The position numbers were made by a program, and so were the translations under genes. A model generated the notes under the pieces. The model saw only the letters and a program-made list of their open reading frames with translations. It searched no databases and was not told the origin of the DNA. Positions 1 through 9,150 of a stretch of DNA of 64,000 nucleotides are shown piece by piece; position 1 is the stretch's first letter; every line of letters begins with the position of its first letter. Source of the DNA: Candidatus Celerinatantimonas neptuna (GTDB lineage: Bacteria; Pseudomonadota; Gammaproteobacteria; Enterobacterales; Celerinatantimonadaceae); the NCBI GenBank assembly GCA_911810475.1, contig OU461276.1:2667501-2731500 (forward strand), given 5' to 3'.

Positions 1-554
1 TGGTGATCCGAGTTCAGCAAGGTGATAAACAGGCTTTCAACCTGCTCGTCGGCAAATACCAGCACAAAGTGGCTGGTTTGATTGCGAAGTATGTTAATAA
101 CCCGGGGGATGTGGCTGATATTACTCAGGAAGCATTTATTAAAGCGTATCGGGCCTTACCTAATTTTCGTGGTGATAGTGCTTTTTATACGTGGCTTTAC
201 CGAATTGCTGTGAATACGGCTAAAAACCATATTGTGGCTCAGGGACGAAGACCGCCTGCAAATGATGTCGATGCGCAGGAGGCTGAGTTTTATGATGGGG
301 GAGAAGTGATGCATGAGAGTTCAACTCCTGAGGCATTACTTTTAACCGATGAAATTCGCAACATGGTTTTTGCAACCATCGACGAGTTGCCCGAAGAGTT
401 GCGCATGGCAATTACTTTGCGCGAAATAGAAGGGTTAAGCTATGATGAAATTGCTGACGTTATGGCTTGCCCGGTAGGTACAGTTCGTTCTCGTATCTTT
501 CGGGCCCGTGAGGCAATTGATAAACGGATCCAGCCTTTGCTGGAACGATCATGA
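1..554 (+). CDS. rpoE: RNA polymerase sigma-E factor (5'-truncated by window edge)
   Basis: ECF sigma factor that directs RNA polymerase to envelope-stress promoters. The reading frame is open to the window edge (first full codon at position 3), so about ten N-terminal residues lie outside; the GTG at 3 is not the real start. Region 2 is seen in DITQEAFIKAYRALPNF and RGDSAFYTWLYRIAVNTAKN. Region 4 is seen in EGLSYDEIADVMACPVGTVR. Both are nearly identical to E. coli RpoE. The stop overlaps the start region of rseA, so it heads an rpoE-rseA-rseB-rseC operon whose products hold it inactive at the membrane. Identity is certain; the promoter is not in view. Confidence 0.97.
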   Translation, partial: VIRVQQGDKQAFNLLVGKYQHKVAGLIAKYVNNPGDVADITQEAFIKAYRALPNFRGDSAFYTWLYRIAVNTAKNHIVAQGRRPPANDVDAQEAEFYDGGEVMHESSTPEALLLTDEIRNMVFATIDELPEELRMAITLREIEGLSYDEIADVMACPVGTVRSRIFRAREAIDKRIQPLLERS

Positions 555-565
555 AGGGAAAATGT

Positions 566-1114
566 ATGGTCAAAGATGAGCAAATATCAGCATTAATGGA
601 TAGCGAGCTACAGGATGAGAAAGTACTCGAATCATTCATTGCTGATGACATGACTCATAACCGGTGGCAGCGTTATCACCTAATCGGTGATGTGATGCGT
701 GGCGATGCCCCTCAAATGCTCAATTTAGATCTATCTGCAGGTATTGCACAAGCTTTAGAAAATGAACCTGCTCATGAGATGTCTGGTGATAATGATATAT
801 CGCGGATGAGAAAAGCTAACCGGCCGGTACCTCAATGGCTCAAACCGCTGGGTCAATATGCTATTGCTGCATCAGTTGCCGTGATTGCTATTTTGGGAGT
901 ACAGCATTATCAGGGCGTGGGGTCATCAGGCAAAGATCAACCATTACCTGTTTTTAATACGGTTCCAATCGGTGGAACCATATCGCCCGTTAGCCTACAG
1001 GCGAATTTTATTCATCCGAAACAACAACTGACAGAGCAGCAATGGTTGGAGCAGCGTCGTGAAATTGCTGCTTATTTGCAGGATCACCAGTTGCAGCAGC
1101 GTCATCAAGATTAG
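566..1114 (+). CDS. rseA: Anti-sigma-E factor RseA
   Basis: Inner-membrane anti-sigma factor that sequesters sigma-E and is cut by DegS and RseP under envelope stress. The N-terminal cytoplasmic domain (about residues 1-85, with WQRYHLIGDVMRGD) is the sigma-binding fold. One membrane segment lies near residues 96-113 (AIAASVAVIAILGVQHY), followed by a periplasmic tail containing PVFNTVPIGGTISPVSLQ as in E. coli. I chose the ATG at 566 because AAGGGAA sits just upstream. An in-frame ATG at 551 overlaps the rpoE stop and is the alternative. At about 182 residues it is shorter than E. coli RseA (216), mainly at the C-terminus. Confidence 0.93.
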   Translation: MVKDEQISALMDSELQDEKVLESFIADDMTHNRWQRYHLIGDVMRGDAPQMLNLDLSAGIAQALENEPAHEMSGDNDISRMRKANRPVPQWLKPLGQYAIAASVAVIAILGVQHYQGVGSSGKDQPLPVFNTVPIGGTISPVSLQANFIHPKQQLTEQQWLEQRREIAAYLQDHQLQQRHQD

Positions 1115-1121
1115 AGAGTTT

Positions 1122-2144
1122 ATGCGTAATTTGGCTGTTGTTGGCATGTTGCTCTTAGGTCTGGGAGCTCAGCCGGTATTTGCAAATCAACAAGTTGTTG
1201 AGCCGACTCATCAATTGTCGGTGTCGAAGGTTTCACCGCGTCAACTCATAGAAAAGCTACAGAATGCTTTTCACCGGTTAGATTACGAATTGTCTTACAT
1301 TCGGGTCCGTCAGGGTTCTATTGAACCGATTCGTCTCTTTCATGGTGTGGTTGGAAAACATGAGGTGGTGCATCGGATTTTTCTGAATGGTCCGGTACGA
1401 GAAGCGGTTCGCAGGGATCAAACGGTTGCTTATTATGAGTTTGGTAAATCGCCATTCGCGATACATGCGAAGCGATTACCGGGTATGTTGGCTACATTAG
1501 CTGATATTCCCCTTGATGTTCTTAGTGCTAATTATGATTTGTTGGTTTCAGGAAGAGGTCGGGTAGCTGGCCGGCCCGCTCAGATCATGAGGATTATTCC
1601 TAAACATGAGAGTCTGTATGGACTTTATGTGTGGCAGGATATTTCAACTGGTTTACCATTGCGTGTTGATATTGTTGATCGGCAGGGAAACCTAGTTGAA
1701 CAATTGATGGTGATTGGTTTATCTGAATTTAAAAAACCAACACTTTGGATGAATAAACTGGCTGCTCTTAAACTTCCTGTGGTTATTGAGCCACCTAAAT
1801 CTCAGCAGATGTCTGCTGATTGGCAGGTTCGCTGGAAACCTGGTGGGATGAAAGTTGTTGCTGAAAATCAGCATAAATTACCGATTACTGATCAGTCGGT
1901 TGATTATCTGAAACTCAGTGATGGTTTATTTGATGTTTCGATTTATGCCAGCTCATCTAAAGCCAGTCAGTCATTGCAGGGTGAATTGGTTCGTCAGGGA
2001 GCTATTTCTTTGCATTCGATTATTCGTCATGGTGTCGTGATTACGGTTGTCGGAGAAGTTCCGCCACAAACAGCAACACTTATTGCTGAATCTGTTAAAC
2101 TAGTCCCAGTAGAGAATAAACCGGAAGAAACGATTCATGATTGA
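1122..2144 (+). CDS. rseB: Sigma-E regulatory protein RseB
   Basis: Periplasmic negative regulator that binds the RseA periplasmic domain and shields it from DegS; it is thought to sense mislocalised lipoproteins or LPS. The ATG at 1122 gives a signal peptide (MRNLAVVGMLLLGLGAQPVF, cleavage after Ala21). The frame is open further upstream into rseA, but those codons do not look like a leader. The mature part has the two-domain RseB layout, with conserved pieces such as LSYIRVRQGSIEPIR and LYGLYVWQDISTGLPLRVD. At 340 residues it is slightly longer than E. coli RseB (318). It starts 7 nt after rseA and overlaps rseC by 8 nt. Confidence 0.93.
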   Translation: MRNLAVVGMLLLGLGAQPVFANQQVVEPTHQLSVSKVSPRQLIEKLQNAFHRLDYELSYIRVRQGSIEPIRLFHGVVGKHEVVHRIFLNGPVREAVRRDQTVAYYEFGKSPFAIHAKRLPGMLATLADIPLDVLSANYDLLVSGRGRVAGRPAQIMRIIPKHESLYGLYVWQDISTGLPLRVDIVDRQGNLVEQLMVIGLSEFKKPTLWMNKLAALKLPVVIEPPKSQQMSADWQVRWKPGGMKVVAENQHKLPITDQSVDYLKLSDGLFDVSIYASSSKASQSLQGELVRQGAISLHSIIRHGVVITVVGEVPPQTATLIAESVKLVPVENKPEETIHD

Positions 2145-2589
2145 TCAATCTCAGATGGTTACAGAGACAGCGCTTGTGTTGGATGTTGACGGTGATTTTG
2201 CCTGGGTAGAGTGTGTTAGTCGCAGTGCTTGTGGACATTGCCATGCGGCTGATAGCTGCGGTAATTCTACAATTGCAAAAGCCTTTGCTCCACGATCCCA
2301 CCGTTTTCAGGTCAAGCTAAAACATCCGGTGTTGCCCGGACAACGTATCGATATTGGTTTACCAGCTCAGAGTTTGGTGCGTAGTGCGCTTCTTGTCTAT
2401 ATTATGCCTCTTATTTTGATGATAGCAGGTGTTTTAATTGCGGTTAATGTATTTGGTAATACAGATAATATTGCATTAGCTGGCTGCGTTGTTGGGGCCT
2501 TAATTGGTTTTATCGGTGCCAGATGGTGGGCAAAACGGTTAAACAATAATTGCGCCTATCAACCTGTCATGTTATCTGTTCATTCCTAA
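2137..2589 (+). CDS. rseC: SoxR-reducing / sigma-E regulatory protein RseC
   Basis: Small inner-membrane protein of the RseC/MucC family, linked to sigma-E control and, in E. coli, to reduction of SoxR together with the Rsx complex. A four-cysteine cluster (Cys26, Cys32, Cys35, Cys41 in CVSRSACGHCHAADSC) precedes two adjacent membrane segments at about residues 85-107 and 112-130. At 150 residues it matches the family (159 in E. coli). The start overlaps the rseB stop, so translation is probably coupled. It is the last gene of the rpoE operon; lepA follows after an 89-nt gap. Confidence 0.9.
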   Translation: MIDQSQMVTETALVLDVDGDFAWVECVSRSACGHCHAADSCGNSTIAKAFAPRSHRFQVKLKHPVLPGQRIDIGLPAQSLVRSALLVYIMPLILMIAGVLIAVNVFGNTDNIALAGCVVGALIGFIGARWWAKRLNNNCAYQPVMLSVHS

Positions 2590-2678
2590 TTCGATTATCT
2601 GAATGGCCTTAGCTGGTTAAATCGAGTAAAATTCTCACCTTTGAACATTTCGTTAACGTTGAGTAAAGTCCTTATTTC

Positions 2679-4472
2679 ATGAAGCACATTCGTAACTTTT
2701 CAATTATTGCCCACATCGATCACGGTAAATCAACATTATCTGATCGGTTGATTCAGCATTGCGGCGGATTAACTGACCGGGAGATGGCCGAACAAGTGCT
2801 TGATTCGATGGACCTTGAGCGTGAACGGGGAATTACCATTAAAGCCCAAAGTGTCACGCTTAATTATACAGCTAAAAATGGCGAGGTTTATCAGCTAAAT
2901 TTTATCGATACACCAGGACATGTGGATTTTTCTTATGAAGTATCGCGTTCGTTAGCTGCTTGTGAGGGGGCGCTACTGGTTGTTGATGCTGCACAGGGCG
3001 TTGAGGCGCAAACGCTTGCTAACTGCTATACAGCAATCGATATGGATTTAGAAGTTATCCCTGTACTCAATAAAATCGATTTGCCTCAGGCTGATCCACT
3101 TCGTGTTGCTCAGGAAATTGAAGATATTGTAGGGATTGATGCTCTGGATGCAACGCATTGCTCTGCAAAAACAGGCGTTGGTATTGAAGATGTATTAGAA
3201 TCGATTGTGACTCAGATCCCAGGGCCTGAAGGGGATCCTGATGGGCCATTACAGGCTTTGATTGTGGATTCCTGGTTTGATAATTATCAGGGGGTTGTAT
3301 CACTGGTTCGTGTCAAAAATGGTGTTGTTCGGGCGGGCGACAAAATGAAAGTTCTGTCGACTGGACAGACTCATATTATTGATAAGGTTGGTATTTTTAC
3401 ACCTAAATCAAAAGATACTGGCGTTTTGTATGCAGGTGAGGTGGGATTTGTTATCGCCGGGATTAAAGAAATCCATGGTGCGCCAGTCGGGGATACGCTG
3501 ACGCTTGCTAAAAATCCGACCAATGAACCGCTTCCCGGGTTTAAAAAAGTGAAACCTCAGGTTTATGCAGGGCTTTTCCCAGTTAGTTCAGATGACTATG
3601 AAGCATTTCGGGATGCACTTGGTAAATTAAGTCTTAACGACTCATCTTTATTCTACGAACCTGAGACATCTACTGCATTGGGATTTGGTTTCCGGTGTGG
3701 TTTTTTGGGTATGCTTCATATGGAGATTATTCAGGAGCGTCTGGAACGGGAATATAATCTGGATTTGATTACGACTGCGCCGACTGTAATTTACGAAATC
3801 TTAAATACAGACGGTCAGACTCAGTATGTTGACAGCCCTTCGAAATTGCCTCCGGTGAATAATATTGAACAGATCCGTGAACCCATTGCAGAAGTAAATA
3901 TTCTGGTTCCTAAAGAGTATCTGGGAAATGTAATTACTCTGTGCGTTGAAAAACGGGGGGGACAGACCAATATGGCTTATCACGGTAATCAGGTTGCACT
4001 GACTTATGAAATACCCATGGCTGAGGTTGTTCTGGACTTCTTTGACCGACTCAAATCAACCAGTCGTGGATATGCATCACTCGATTATAATTTTAAACGC
4101 TTTGAAGCCTCTGATATGGTTCGGGTTGATATCATGATTAATGGTGACAGGGTTGATGCTTTGGCTTTGATTACGCATCGCGATAATGCTGCTTATCGGG
4201 GACGGGAAGTCGTTGATAAAATGAAAGAACTTATTCCAAGGCAAATGTTTGATATTGCTATTCAAGCGGCTATCGGAAATCACATTATTGCACGGAGTAC
4301 GGTTAAGCAGTTACGTAAAAACGTTCTGGCGAAATGTTACGGTGGGGATGTTAGTCGTAAGAAAAAATTATTAGCGAAACAGAAAGAAGGTAAAAAACGA
4401 ATGAAACAGGTAGGCAATGTTGAGGTTCCTCAGGAAGCTTTCCTTGCCGTTCTTCACATTGGTAAGGACTAA
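2679..4472 (+). CDS. lepA: Translation factor LepA (EF4) GTPase
   Basis: Ribosome-associated GTPase related to EF-G that acts in translation and ribosome assembly. G1 (AHIDHGKST, near residue 11), G2 (GITIKAQSV), G3 (DTPGHVDF), G4 (NKID) and G5 (SAKTG) are all present. The LepA-specific C-terminal domain follows ([20 protein letters not shown]). Length is 597 residues against 599 in E. coli. It opens the lepA-lepB-rnc-era-recO-pdxJ-acpS run; lepB follows after 3 nt. No strong ribosome binding site is seen in front of the ATG. Confidence 0.97.
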   Translation: MKHIRNFSIIAHIDHGKSTLSDRLIQHCGGLTDREMAEQVLDSMDLERERGITIKAQSVTLNYTAKNGEVYQLNFIDTPGHVDFSYEVSRSLAACEGALLVVDAAQGVEAQTLANCYTAIDMDLEVIPVLNKIDLPQADPLRVAQEIEDIVGIDALDATHCSAKTGVGIEDVLESIVTQIPGPEGDPDGPLQALIVDSWFDNYQGVVSLVRVKNGVVRAGDKMKVLSTGQTHIIDKVGIFTPKSKDTGVLYAGEVGFVIAGIKEIHGAPVGDTLTLAKNPTNEPLPGFKKVKPQVYAGLFPVSSDDYEAFRDALGKLSLNDSSLFYEPETSTALGFGFRCGFLGMLHMEIIQERLEREYNLDLITTAPTVIYEILNTDGQTQYVDSPSKLPPVNNIEQIREPIAEVNILVPKEYLGNVITLCVEKRGGQTNMAYHGNQVALTYEIPMAEVVLDFFDRLKSTSRGYASLDYNFKRFEASDMVRVDIMINGDRVDALALITHRDNAAYRGREVVDKMKELIPRQMFDIAIQAAIGNHIIARSTVKQLRKNVLAKCYGGDVSRKKKLLAKQKEGKKRMKQVGNVEVPQEAFLAVLHIGKD

Positions 4473-4475
4473 TTC

Positions 4476-5390
4476 ATGGCTGCTTATTTTTCAGTTATCT
4501 TAGTTGTAGTAACAGTTGTAACAGGAATTATCTGGGCATTGGATCGCTGGGTTTGGTCGAAAAGTCGTCAGGCTAATTTAGCGCGTGCTCAAATTGCTGC
4601 AGAAGGGAAGCTGCCAGAACAAGCTCAGGAAAAATTACTTAAAGAAGCTGGTTGGATTGAAAATTCCAAATCGGTTTTCCCCGTATTACTTGTCGTTTTA
4701 ATTTTACGTTCATTTGTTTATGAACCATTTCAAATTCCATCCGGATCAATGAAGCCTACATTATTGGTGGGCGATTTTATTTTGGTTGAGAAGTTTGCTT
4801 ATGGCCTTAAAGATCCGATTTTTAACGATACCCTTATTCCAACAGGTAAACCGAAAAGAGGAGATATTATTGTTTTTAAATATCCGCCTAATCCTAAAGT
4901 CGATTACATTAAACGGGTGGTCGGATTACCTGGAGACCGTATCATTTATCGAAATAAAAGACTGTTTATTCAACCCAAATGTGAGCAGAATAAATGCCCG
5001 TCAGTGAAAGAGATCCCAGAAAAATATCTGGCATCCGGGCAATTTAAAATGGGTCCATATCCTCTTGAAACATATCAGGAAAAACTGGGCCATGTGACAC
5101 ATGATATTTTAATTAATCCGGCGTTGACAGATAGGGTTAACTATTATTATCAGCAACCGGGAACAGCATCAGATGAATTTATTGTTCCTAATGGCGAATA
5201 TTTCGTGATGGGAGATAATCGTGACAATAGTGCTGATAGTCGCTACTGGGGATTCGTCCCTGAACATAATCTGATTGGTCGTGCAGTTGCCATTTGGATT
5301 AGTTTTACATTTAATCATTCAGCGAATTCCTGGTTACCAAGGTGGGTTCCTACAGGTGTTCGTTTTAATCGGATTGGAGCCATTCATTAA
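4476..5390 (+). CDS. lepB: Signal peptidase I
   Basis: Inner-membrane endopeptidase that removes signal peptides from exported proteins. Two N-terminal membrane segments (about residues 4-22 and 66-84) anchor a periplasmic S26 catalytic domain. The catalytic serine is Ser91 in PSGSMKPTL and the general-base lysine is Lys146 in [11 protein letters not shown], the same numbering as E. coli LepB. The conserved box [18 protein letters not shown] follows. At 304 residues it is a little shorter than E. coli (324), with the deletion in the periplasmic insertion. Its stop shares one base with the rnc start. Confidence 0.97.
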   Translation: MAAYFSVILVVVTVVTGIIWALDRWVWSKSRQANLARAQIAAEGKLPEQAQEKLLKEAGWIENSKSVFPVLLVVLILRSFVYEPFQIPSGSMKPTLLVGDFILVEKFAYGLKDPIFNDTLIPTGKPKRGDIIVFKYPPNPKVDYIKRVVGLPGDRIIYRNKRLFIQPKCEQNKCPSVKEIPEKYLASGQFKMGPYPLETYQEKLGHVTHDILINPALTDRVNYYYQQPGTASDEFIVPNGEYFVMGDNRDNSADSRYWGFVPEHNLIGRAVAIWISFTFNHSANSWLPRWVPTGVRFNRIGAIH

Positions 5391-6064
5391 TGGTTGATGA
5401 TACAGACCGTTTACAGCGGTCATTAGGCTATACATTTAAAGATAAGCGGTTGTTGAATCAGGCTTTGACTCATCGCAGTGCAAGTGCTCAGCATAATGAG
5501 CGCCTTGAGTTTTTAGGCGATGCGATTTTAAGTTGGGTTATTGCAGATGCTTTGTACCGGCAGTTTCCAGAGTCACCTGAAGGTGACTTATCGAGAATGC
5601 GTGCAACGTTAGTCAGAGGGAAAACTCTGGCTGAATTTGGTCGTGAGTTTGAACTTGGCGATTACCTCCATTTAGGGCCGGGTGAGCTGAAAAGTGGCGG
5701 ATTTCGAAGGGAGTCGATTCTTGCTGATACTATTGAAGCACTGATTGGCGCAATCTATCTTGATAGTGGTACCGATGTGATTCAGCCGTTGCTGTTACGT
5801 TGGTATGAAAGCCGGCTGGCAGCGATTAAGCCGGGTAATGATCAAAAAGATCCGAAAACCAGACTGCAAGAGTTTCTCCAGGGGCAGCGTAAAGCACTGC
5901 CAGAATATGAAGTAATTGATATCCATGGAGAAGCTCATAATCAGCTCTTTACTGTGAGTTGCAAAGTTGAACTGATGGAACATCCGGTAAACGGTCATGG
6001 AACAAGCCGGCGTAAGGCTGAGCAAGATGCTGCAAGGCGTATTCTTGAGGAGTTTAAAGTATGA
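5390..6064 (+). CDS. rnc: Ribonuclease III
   Basis: Double-strand-specific endoribonuclease for rRNA, mRNA and sRNA processing. The signature [20 protein letters not shown] carries the catalytic acidic residues, with the second acidic patch in [14 protein letters not shown] double-stranded RNA binding domain occupies roughly residues 150-224 ([12 protein letters not shown] through [16 protein letters not shown]). Length is 224 residues against 226 in E. coli. It overlaps lepB by 1 nt and era by 4 nt (ATGA), so translation is coupled along the operon. Confidence 0.97.
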   Translation: MVDDTDRLQRSLGYTFKDKRLLNQALTHRSASAQHNERLEFLGDAILSWVIADALYRQFPESPEGDLSRMRATLVRGKTLAEFGREFELGDYLHLGPGELKSGGFRRESILADTIEALIGAIYLDSGTDVIQPLLLRWYESRLAAIKPGNDQKDPKTRLQEFLQGQRKALPEYEVIDIHGEAHNQLFTVSCKVELMEHPVNGHGTSRRKAEQDAARRILEEFKV

Positions 6065-6984
6065 CCGATGACACGCCTTCTTATGGGACTCATTGTGGTT
6101 TTGTGGCGATTGTTGGCCGTCCTAATGTTGGAAAGTCGACGCTGTTAAATCGTTTACTTGGTCAAAAAGTAAGTATTACCTCTAAAAAGCCACAAACGAC
6201 ACGGCATCGAATTTTAGGGATTCATACAGAAGGCGATTATCAGACCATTTATGTTGATACTCCCGGGCTGCACATTGAAGAGCAACGTGCGATAAACCGA
6301 TTAATGAATCGGGCAGCAAGTAGTTCTCTGGCTGATGTGTCGATGGTTGTCATGGTGGTTGATGGTACACATTGGACTGATGATGATGAAATGGTGCTTA
6401 GCAAATTACGTTATGTAAATGCACCTGTTATTCTAGCTTTGAATAAAGTCGACAATATTGCTGATAAAGATCAGATTTTACTGCCTTATCTGCAAGAGAT
6501 TGCTAAAAAACGTGAGTTTTTTCAAATTTTGCCTATTAGTGCTAAACATGGAACGAATGTCGACAACATTATTCGGTGGTCACAACAGGTTTTGCCGGAT
6601 AATGTGTTTTTCTTCCCCGAAGACTATATTACTGATCGCTCTTCCCGGTTTATGGCATCTGAGATTATTCGTGAAAAGTTGATGCGTTTTACAGGACAGG
6701 AATTACCTTATTCAACGACGGTTGAAATAGAACAGTTTCGACTTCAGGAGAATGGCGTCTATCAGATTAATGCACTGATTCTGGTTGAGCGTAAAGGCCA
6801 GAAAAAAATGATTATTGGTAATAAAGGTGAAAAACTTAAAACGATAGGACGCGAGGCTCGTATGGATATGGAGCGGTTATTCGATAATAAAGTCTTTTTA
6901 GAAATATGGGTGAAAGTGAAATCCGGATGGGCTGATGATGAAAGAGCCTTGAGAAGTCTGGGTTATGGAGATGATCCGTTGTAG
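6061..6984 (+). CDS. era: GTPase Era
   Basis: Essential GTPase that binds 16S rRNA and assists small-subunit maturation. G1 is [10 protein letters not shown]3 is DTPG and G4 is NKVD. A KH RNA-binding domain at the C-terminal third contains [20 protein letters not shown]. Length is 307 residues against 301 in E. coli. The start lies in the ATGA overlap with rnc, and recO follows after 8 nt. Confidence 0.97.
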   Translation: MTDDTPSYGTHCGFVAIVGRPNVGKSTLLNRLLGQKVSITSKKPQTTRHRILGIHTEGDYQTIYVDTPGLHIEEQRAINRLMNRAASSSLADVSMVVMVVDGTHWTDDDEMVLSKLRYVNAPVILALNKVDNIADKDQILLPYLQEIAKKREFFQILPISAKHGTNVDNIIRWSQQVLPDNVFFFPEDYITDRSSRFMASEIIREKLMRFTGQELPYSTTVEIEQFRLQENGVYQINALILVERKGQKKMIIGNKGEKLKTIGREARMDMERLFDNKVFLEIWVKVKSGWADDERALRSLGYGDDPL

Positions 6985-6992
6985 GTCGGCTT

Positions 6993-7673
6993 ATGGAGTT
7001 GACTCCTGCTTTTGTTTTACATAGACGGCCATATCGGGAAAACAGCGCTTTAATTCAGCTGTTTAGTTGGCGATACGGTAGATTGAGTGCTGTTGCACGG
7101 TTATCAAAAGGGCGGGTTGGATTATTACAACCGTTTACGCCATTACAACTTGGACTAACTGGGCGCTCAGCCTTGAAAACGATTGCTCGTTTAGAGTCAC
7201 AATCGCTTTCAATTCCTTTATTTGGTGATGCTTTATACAGTGGTTTTTATATGAACGAACTACTGTATTATTTATTGCCTGAGTCAGATGTTTATCCTTT
7301 ACTTTACCAGACGTATCAACAAGCGCTTATTGAGCTGGCTGATACTGAGGTTTCTTTAGCTGCAACCTTGCGTCAATTTGAATTGACGTTATTATCCCAG
7401 CTAGGTTATGGCTTACCAACATCGACAGATATTCATCCCGATCTTCGATATATATTTGTTCCCGGGCAAGGATTTGTCGTTACAGATGTTCAGGGGCAAG
7501 GGTATGTAGGAGCTATGTTACAGTCACTAAGTCATTTTGACCGGTGTGATACAAAGCAGCTGAAATGTGCTAAAAAATTATGTCGGGAACAATTGGATGA
7601 GTTACTTGCCGGGCGAGTTTTGCATAGTCGTGAATTGCTGGTTCGCCATCGGGCTATTCAACGAGAGGATTAA
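6993..7673 (+). CDS. recO: DNA repair protein RecO
   Basis: RecFOR-pathway mediator that helps load RecA on SSB-coated single-stranded DNA. The N-terminal OB fold (PAFVLHRRPYRENSALIQLF, SWRYGRLSAVARLSKG) and the helical C-terminal domain match the family, although the zinc cysteines found in some RecO proteins are not evident, as in other enteric-type RecO. Length is 226 residues against 242 in E. coli. It sits between era and pdxJ, the canonical position. Confidence 0.93.
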   Translation: MELTPAFVLHRRPYRENSALIQLFSWRYGRLSAVARLSKGRVGLLQPFTPLQLGLTGRSALKTIARLESQSLSIPLFGDALYSGFYMNELLYYLLPESDVYPLLYQTYQQALIELADTEVSLAATLRQFELTLLSQLGYGLPTSTDIHPDLRYIFVPGQGFVVTDVQGQGYVGAMLQSLSHFDRCDTKQLKCAKKLCREQLDELLAGRVLHSRELLVRHRAIQRED

Positions 7674-7676
7674 ATC

Positions 7677-8408
7677 GTGGACGATATTTTTTTAGGCGTA
7701 AATATTGATCATATTGCAACACTACGTCAAGCGCGTGGGACCCGTTATCCTGATCCTGTTTATGCTGCTGCGTTAGCCGAATCTGCAGGAGCGGATGGAA
7801 TTACAATTCATTTGAGAGAAGACCGACGTCATATTCAGGATCGTGATTTAACACTGATTAGCCAGACAGTTCAGACACGATTGAATCTGGAAATGGCTGT
7901 GACAGATGAAATGGTGGAAATTGCCTGTCAGCGTCATCCAGATTTTGTTTGCCTTGTTCCTGAAAATCGTCAGGAACTGACAACTGAAGGTGGTTTAGAT
8001 GTCATCGGTGCTCAGTCAAAAATTACAGCAGCAGTTGAACGACTGCAAGATACTGGTATTAAAGTGTCTTTATTTATTGATGCTGACCGTGAACAGATTG
8101 AAGCATCTCATGCTTGTGGTGCCCGATTTGTGGAACTGCATACCGGTCATTATGCTGATGCGGAAGATGATTCTTCTCAACAATCTGAATTGAAGAAAAT
8201 TTCTGCAGGGGCAAGTTTAGCAAGTGATTTGGGGCTTAAGGTTAATGCAGGGCATGGTTTGCATTATCATAATGTAAAAGCTATTGCGGCACTTCCTGAG
8301 ATTTATGAACTGAATATTGGTCATGCCATTATCGCAAGGGCTGTCATGGTCGGATTATCTCAGGCTGTTCGTGATATGAAATCTCTGATGTTGCAGGCGC
8401 GGAGTTAG
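7677..8408 (+). CDS. pdxJ: Pyridoxine 5'-phosphate synthase
   Basis: Condenses 1-deoxy-xylulose 5-phosphate with the PdxA product to give pyridoxine 5'-phosphate, the last ring-forming step of vitamin B6 synthesis. Family motifs [30 protein letters not shown] and the C-terminal [16 protein letters not shown] are intact. Length is 243 residues, the normal size. It starts with GTG at 7677, three bases after the recO stop, behind a purine-rich stretch (ACGAGAGGA). acpS follows directly. Confidence 0.96.
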   Translation: MDDIFLGVNIDHIATLRQARGTRYPDPVYAAALAESAGADGITIHLREDRRHIQDRDLTLISQTVQTRLNLEMAVTDEMVEIACQRHPDFVCLVPENRQELTTEGGLDVIGAQSKITAAVERLQDTGIKVSLFIDADREQIEASHACGARFVELHTGHYADAEDDSSQQSELKKISAGASLASDLGLKVNAGHGLHYHNVKAIAALPEIYELNIGHAIIARAVMVGLSQAVRDMKSLMLQARS

Positions 8409-8412
8409 ACGA

Positions 8413-8793
8413 ATGCCTATACTGGGTATAGGAACTGATATTGTGCAAATTGACCGTTTGGCATTGAAGCAAACCGAGCGCTTGGCTCGTCGGATTCTTT
8501 GTCAGCAAGAGTGGGCACAATGGAATGAGTCGAATCAGCCAGTTCGATTTTTAGCAAAGCGTTTTGCAGCCAAAGAAGCTGCAGCAAAGGCATTGGGGAC
8601 AGGTATTGCTCAGGGTGTCACTTTTCAGGATTTTAAAATTGATCATGATGATCTGGGTAAACCTAAGTTAATTTTGACAGGTAAAGCGCTTGAAATTGCA
8701 GGTCGATTGGGGGCGAATCATTGGCTTGTTTCTCTCAGTGATGAACGGGATTATGCGCTTGCGATGGTCGTTTGTGAGAAAACAACGTGTTAA
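8413..8793 (+). CDS. acpS: Holo-[acyl-carrier-protein] synthase
   Basis: Transfers 4'-phosphopantetheine from CoA to acyl carrier protein. The magnesium-binding motif IGTDIVQIDRL at the N-terminus and the family signature RFAAKEAAAKALGTG are present. At 126 residues it equals E. coli AcpS. It is four bases downstream of pdxJ, in the standard pdxJ-acpS pair. Confidence 0.96.
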   Translation: MPILGIGTDIVQIDRLALKQTERLARRILCQQEWAQWNESNQPVRFLAKRFAAKEAAAKALGTGIAQGVTFQDFKIDHDDLGKPKLILTGKALEIAGRLGANHWLVSLSDERDYALAMVVCEKTTC

Positions 8794-8817
8794 ATATTCA
8801 GTAATGCGGAGAATTTT

Positions 8818-9114
8818 GTGATATCTCAATATAGGGTTCAGTTAAACCTTATCAGCTTAGTTAGATTAATGGCTTTGATTGGCTTTGGCATTGGTGTCAT
8901 CGTCGGCGTGGCTACTATTATATGGGCCCTTTTAGGAGGCTCAATTGGAATGGCTCAAGCCGTTTTATCTGCTGTAATTTCTCCGTTTTCGAATGCGGTG
9001 ATTATGGCGCTTTTCGGTGTTGTCGGTTATCCATTTTATAACTGGTTTTGTATACGGAACAGAGGTCAGGTGTTACAAGGGAAGTTTTTAGAAGAAAAAA
9101 ATGATAATCCGTAA
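8818..9114 (+). CDS. Small two-segment membrane protein, function unknown
   Basis: I do not recognise the family with certainty. The 98-residue product has two long hydrophobic stretches (about residues 12-40 and 46-72), a charged C-terminal tail ending KFLEEKNDNP, and an N-terminal SQYRVQLNLISLVRLM that could be amphipathic. The start is GTG at 8818 with GCGGAGA upstream, 24 nt after acpS, so it is probably the last gene of the lepA-acpS transcription unit. It faces barA across a short convergent gap. The reading frame is clean and has no overlapping competitor, so I take it as real. Confidence 0.7.
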   Translation: MISQYRVQLNLISLVRLMALIGFGIGVIVGVATIIWALLGGSIGMAQAVLSAVISPFSNAVIMALFGVVGYPFYNWFCIRNRGQVLQGKFLEEKNDNP

Positions 9115-9150
9115 TATGATTTCTGCTGATTTCTGCTCTTTTATCGGGGG

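Noticed and set aside
1059-1121. Longer rseB reading frame starting inside rseA
   Set aside because: The extra 21 codons overlap rseA and would bury the signal peptide; the ATG at 1122 gives a proper leader.
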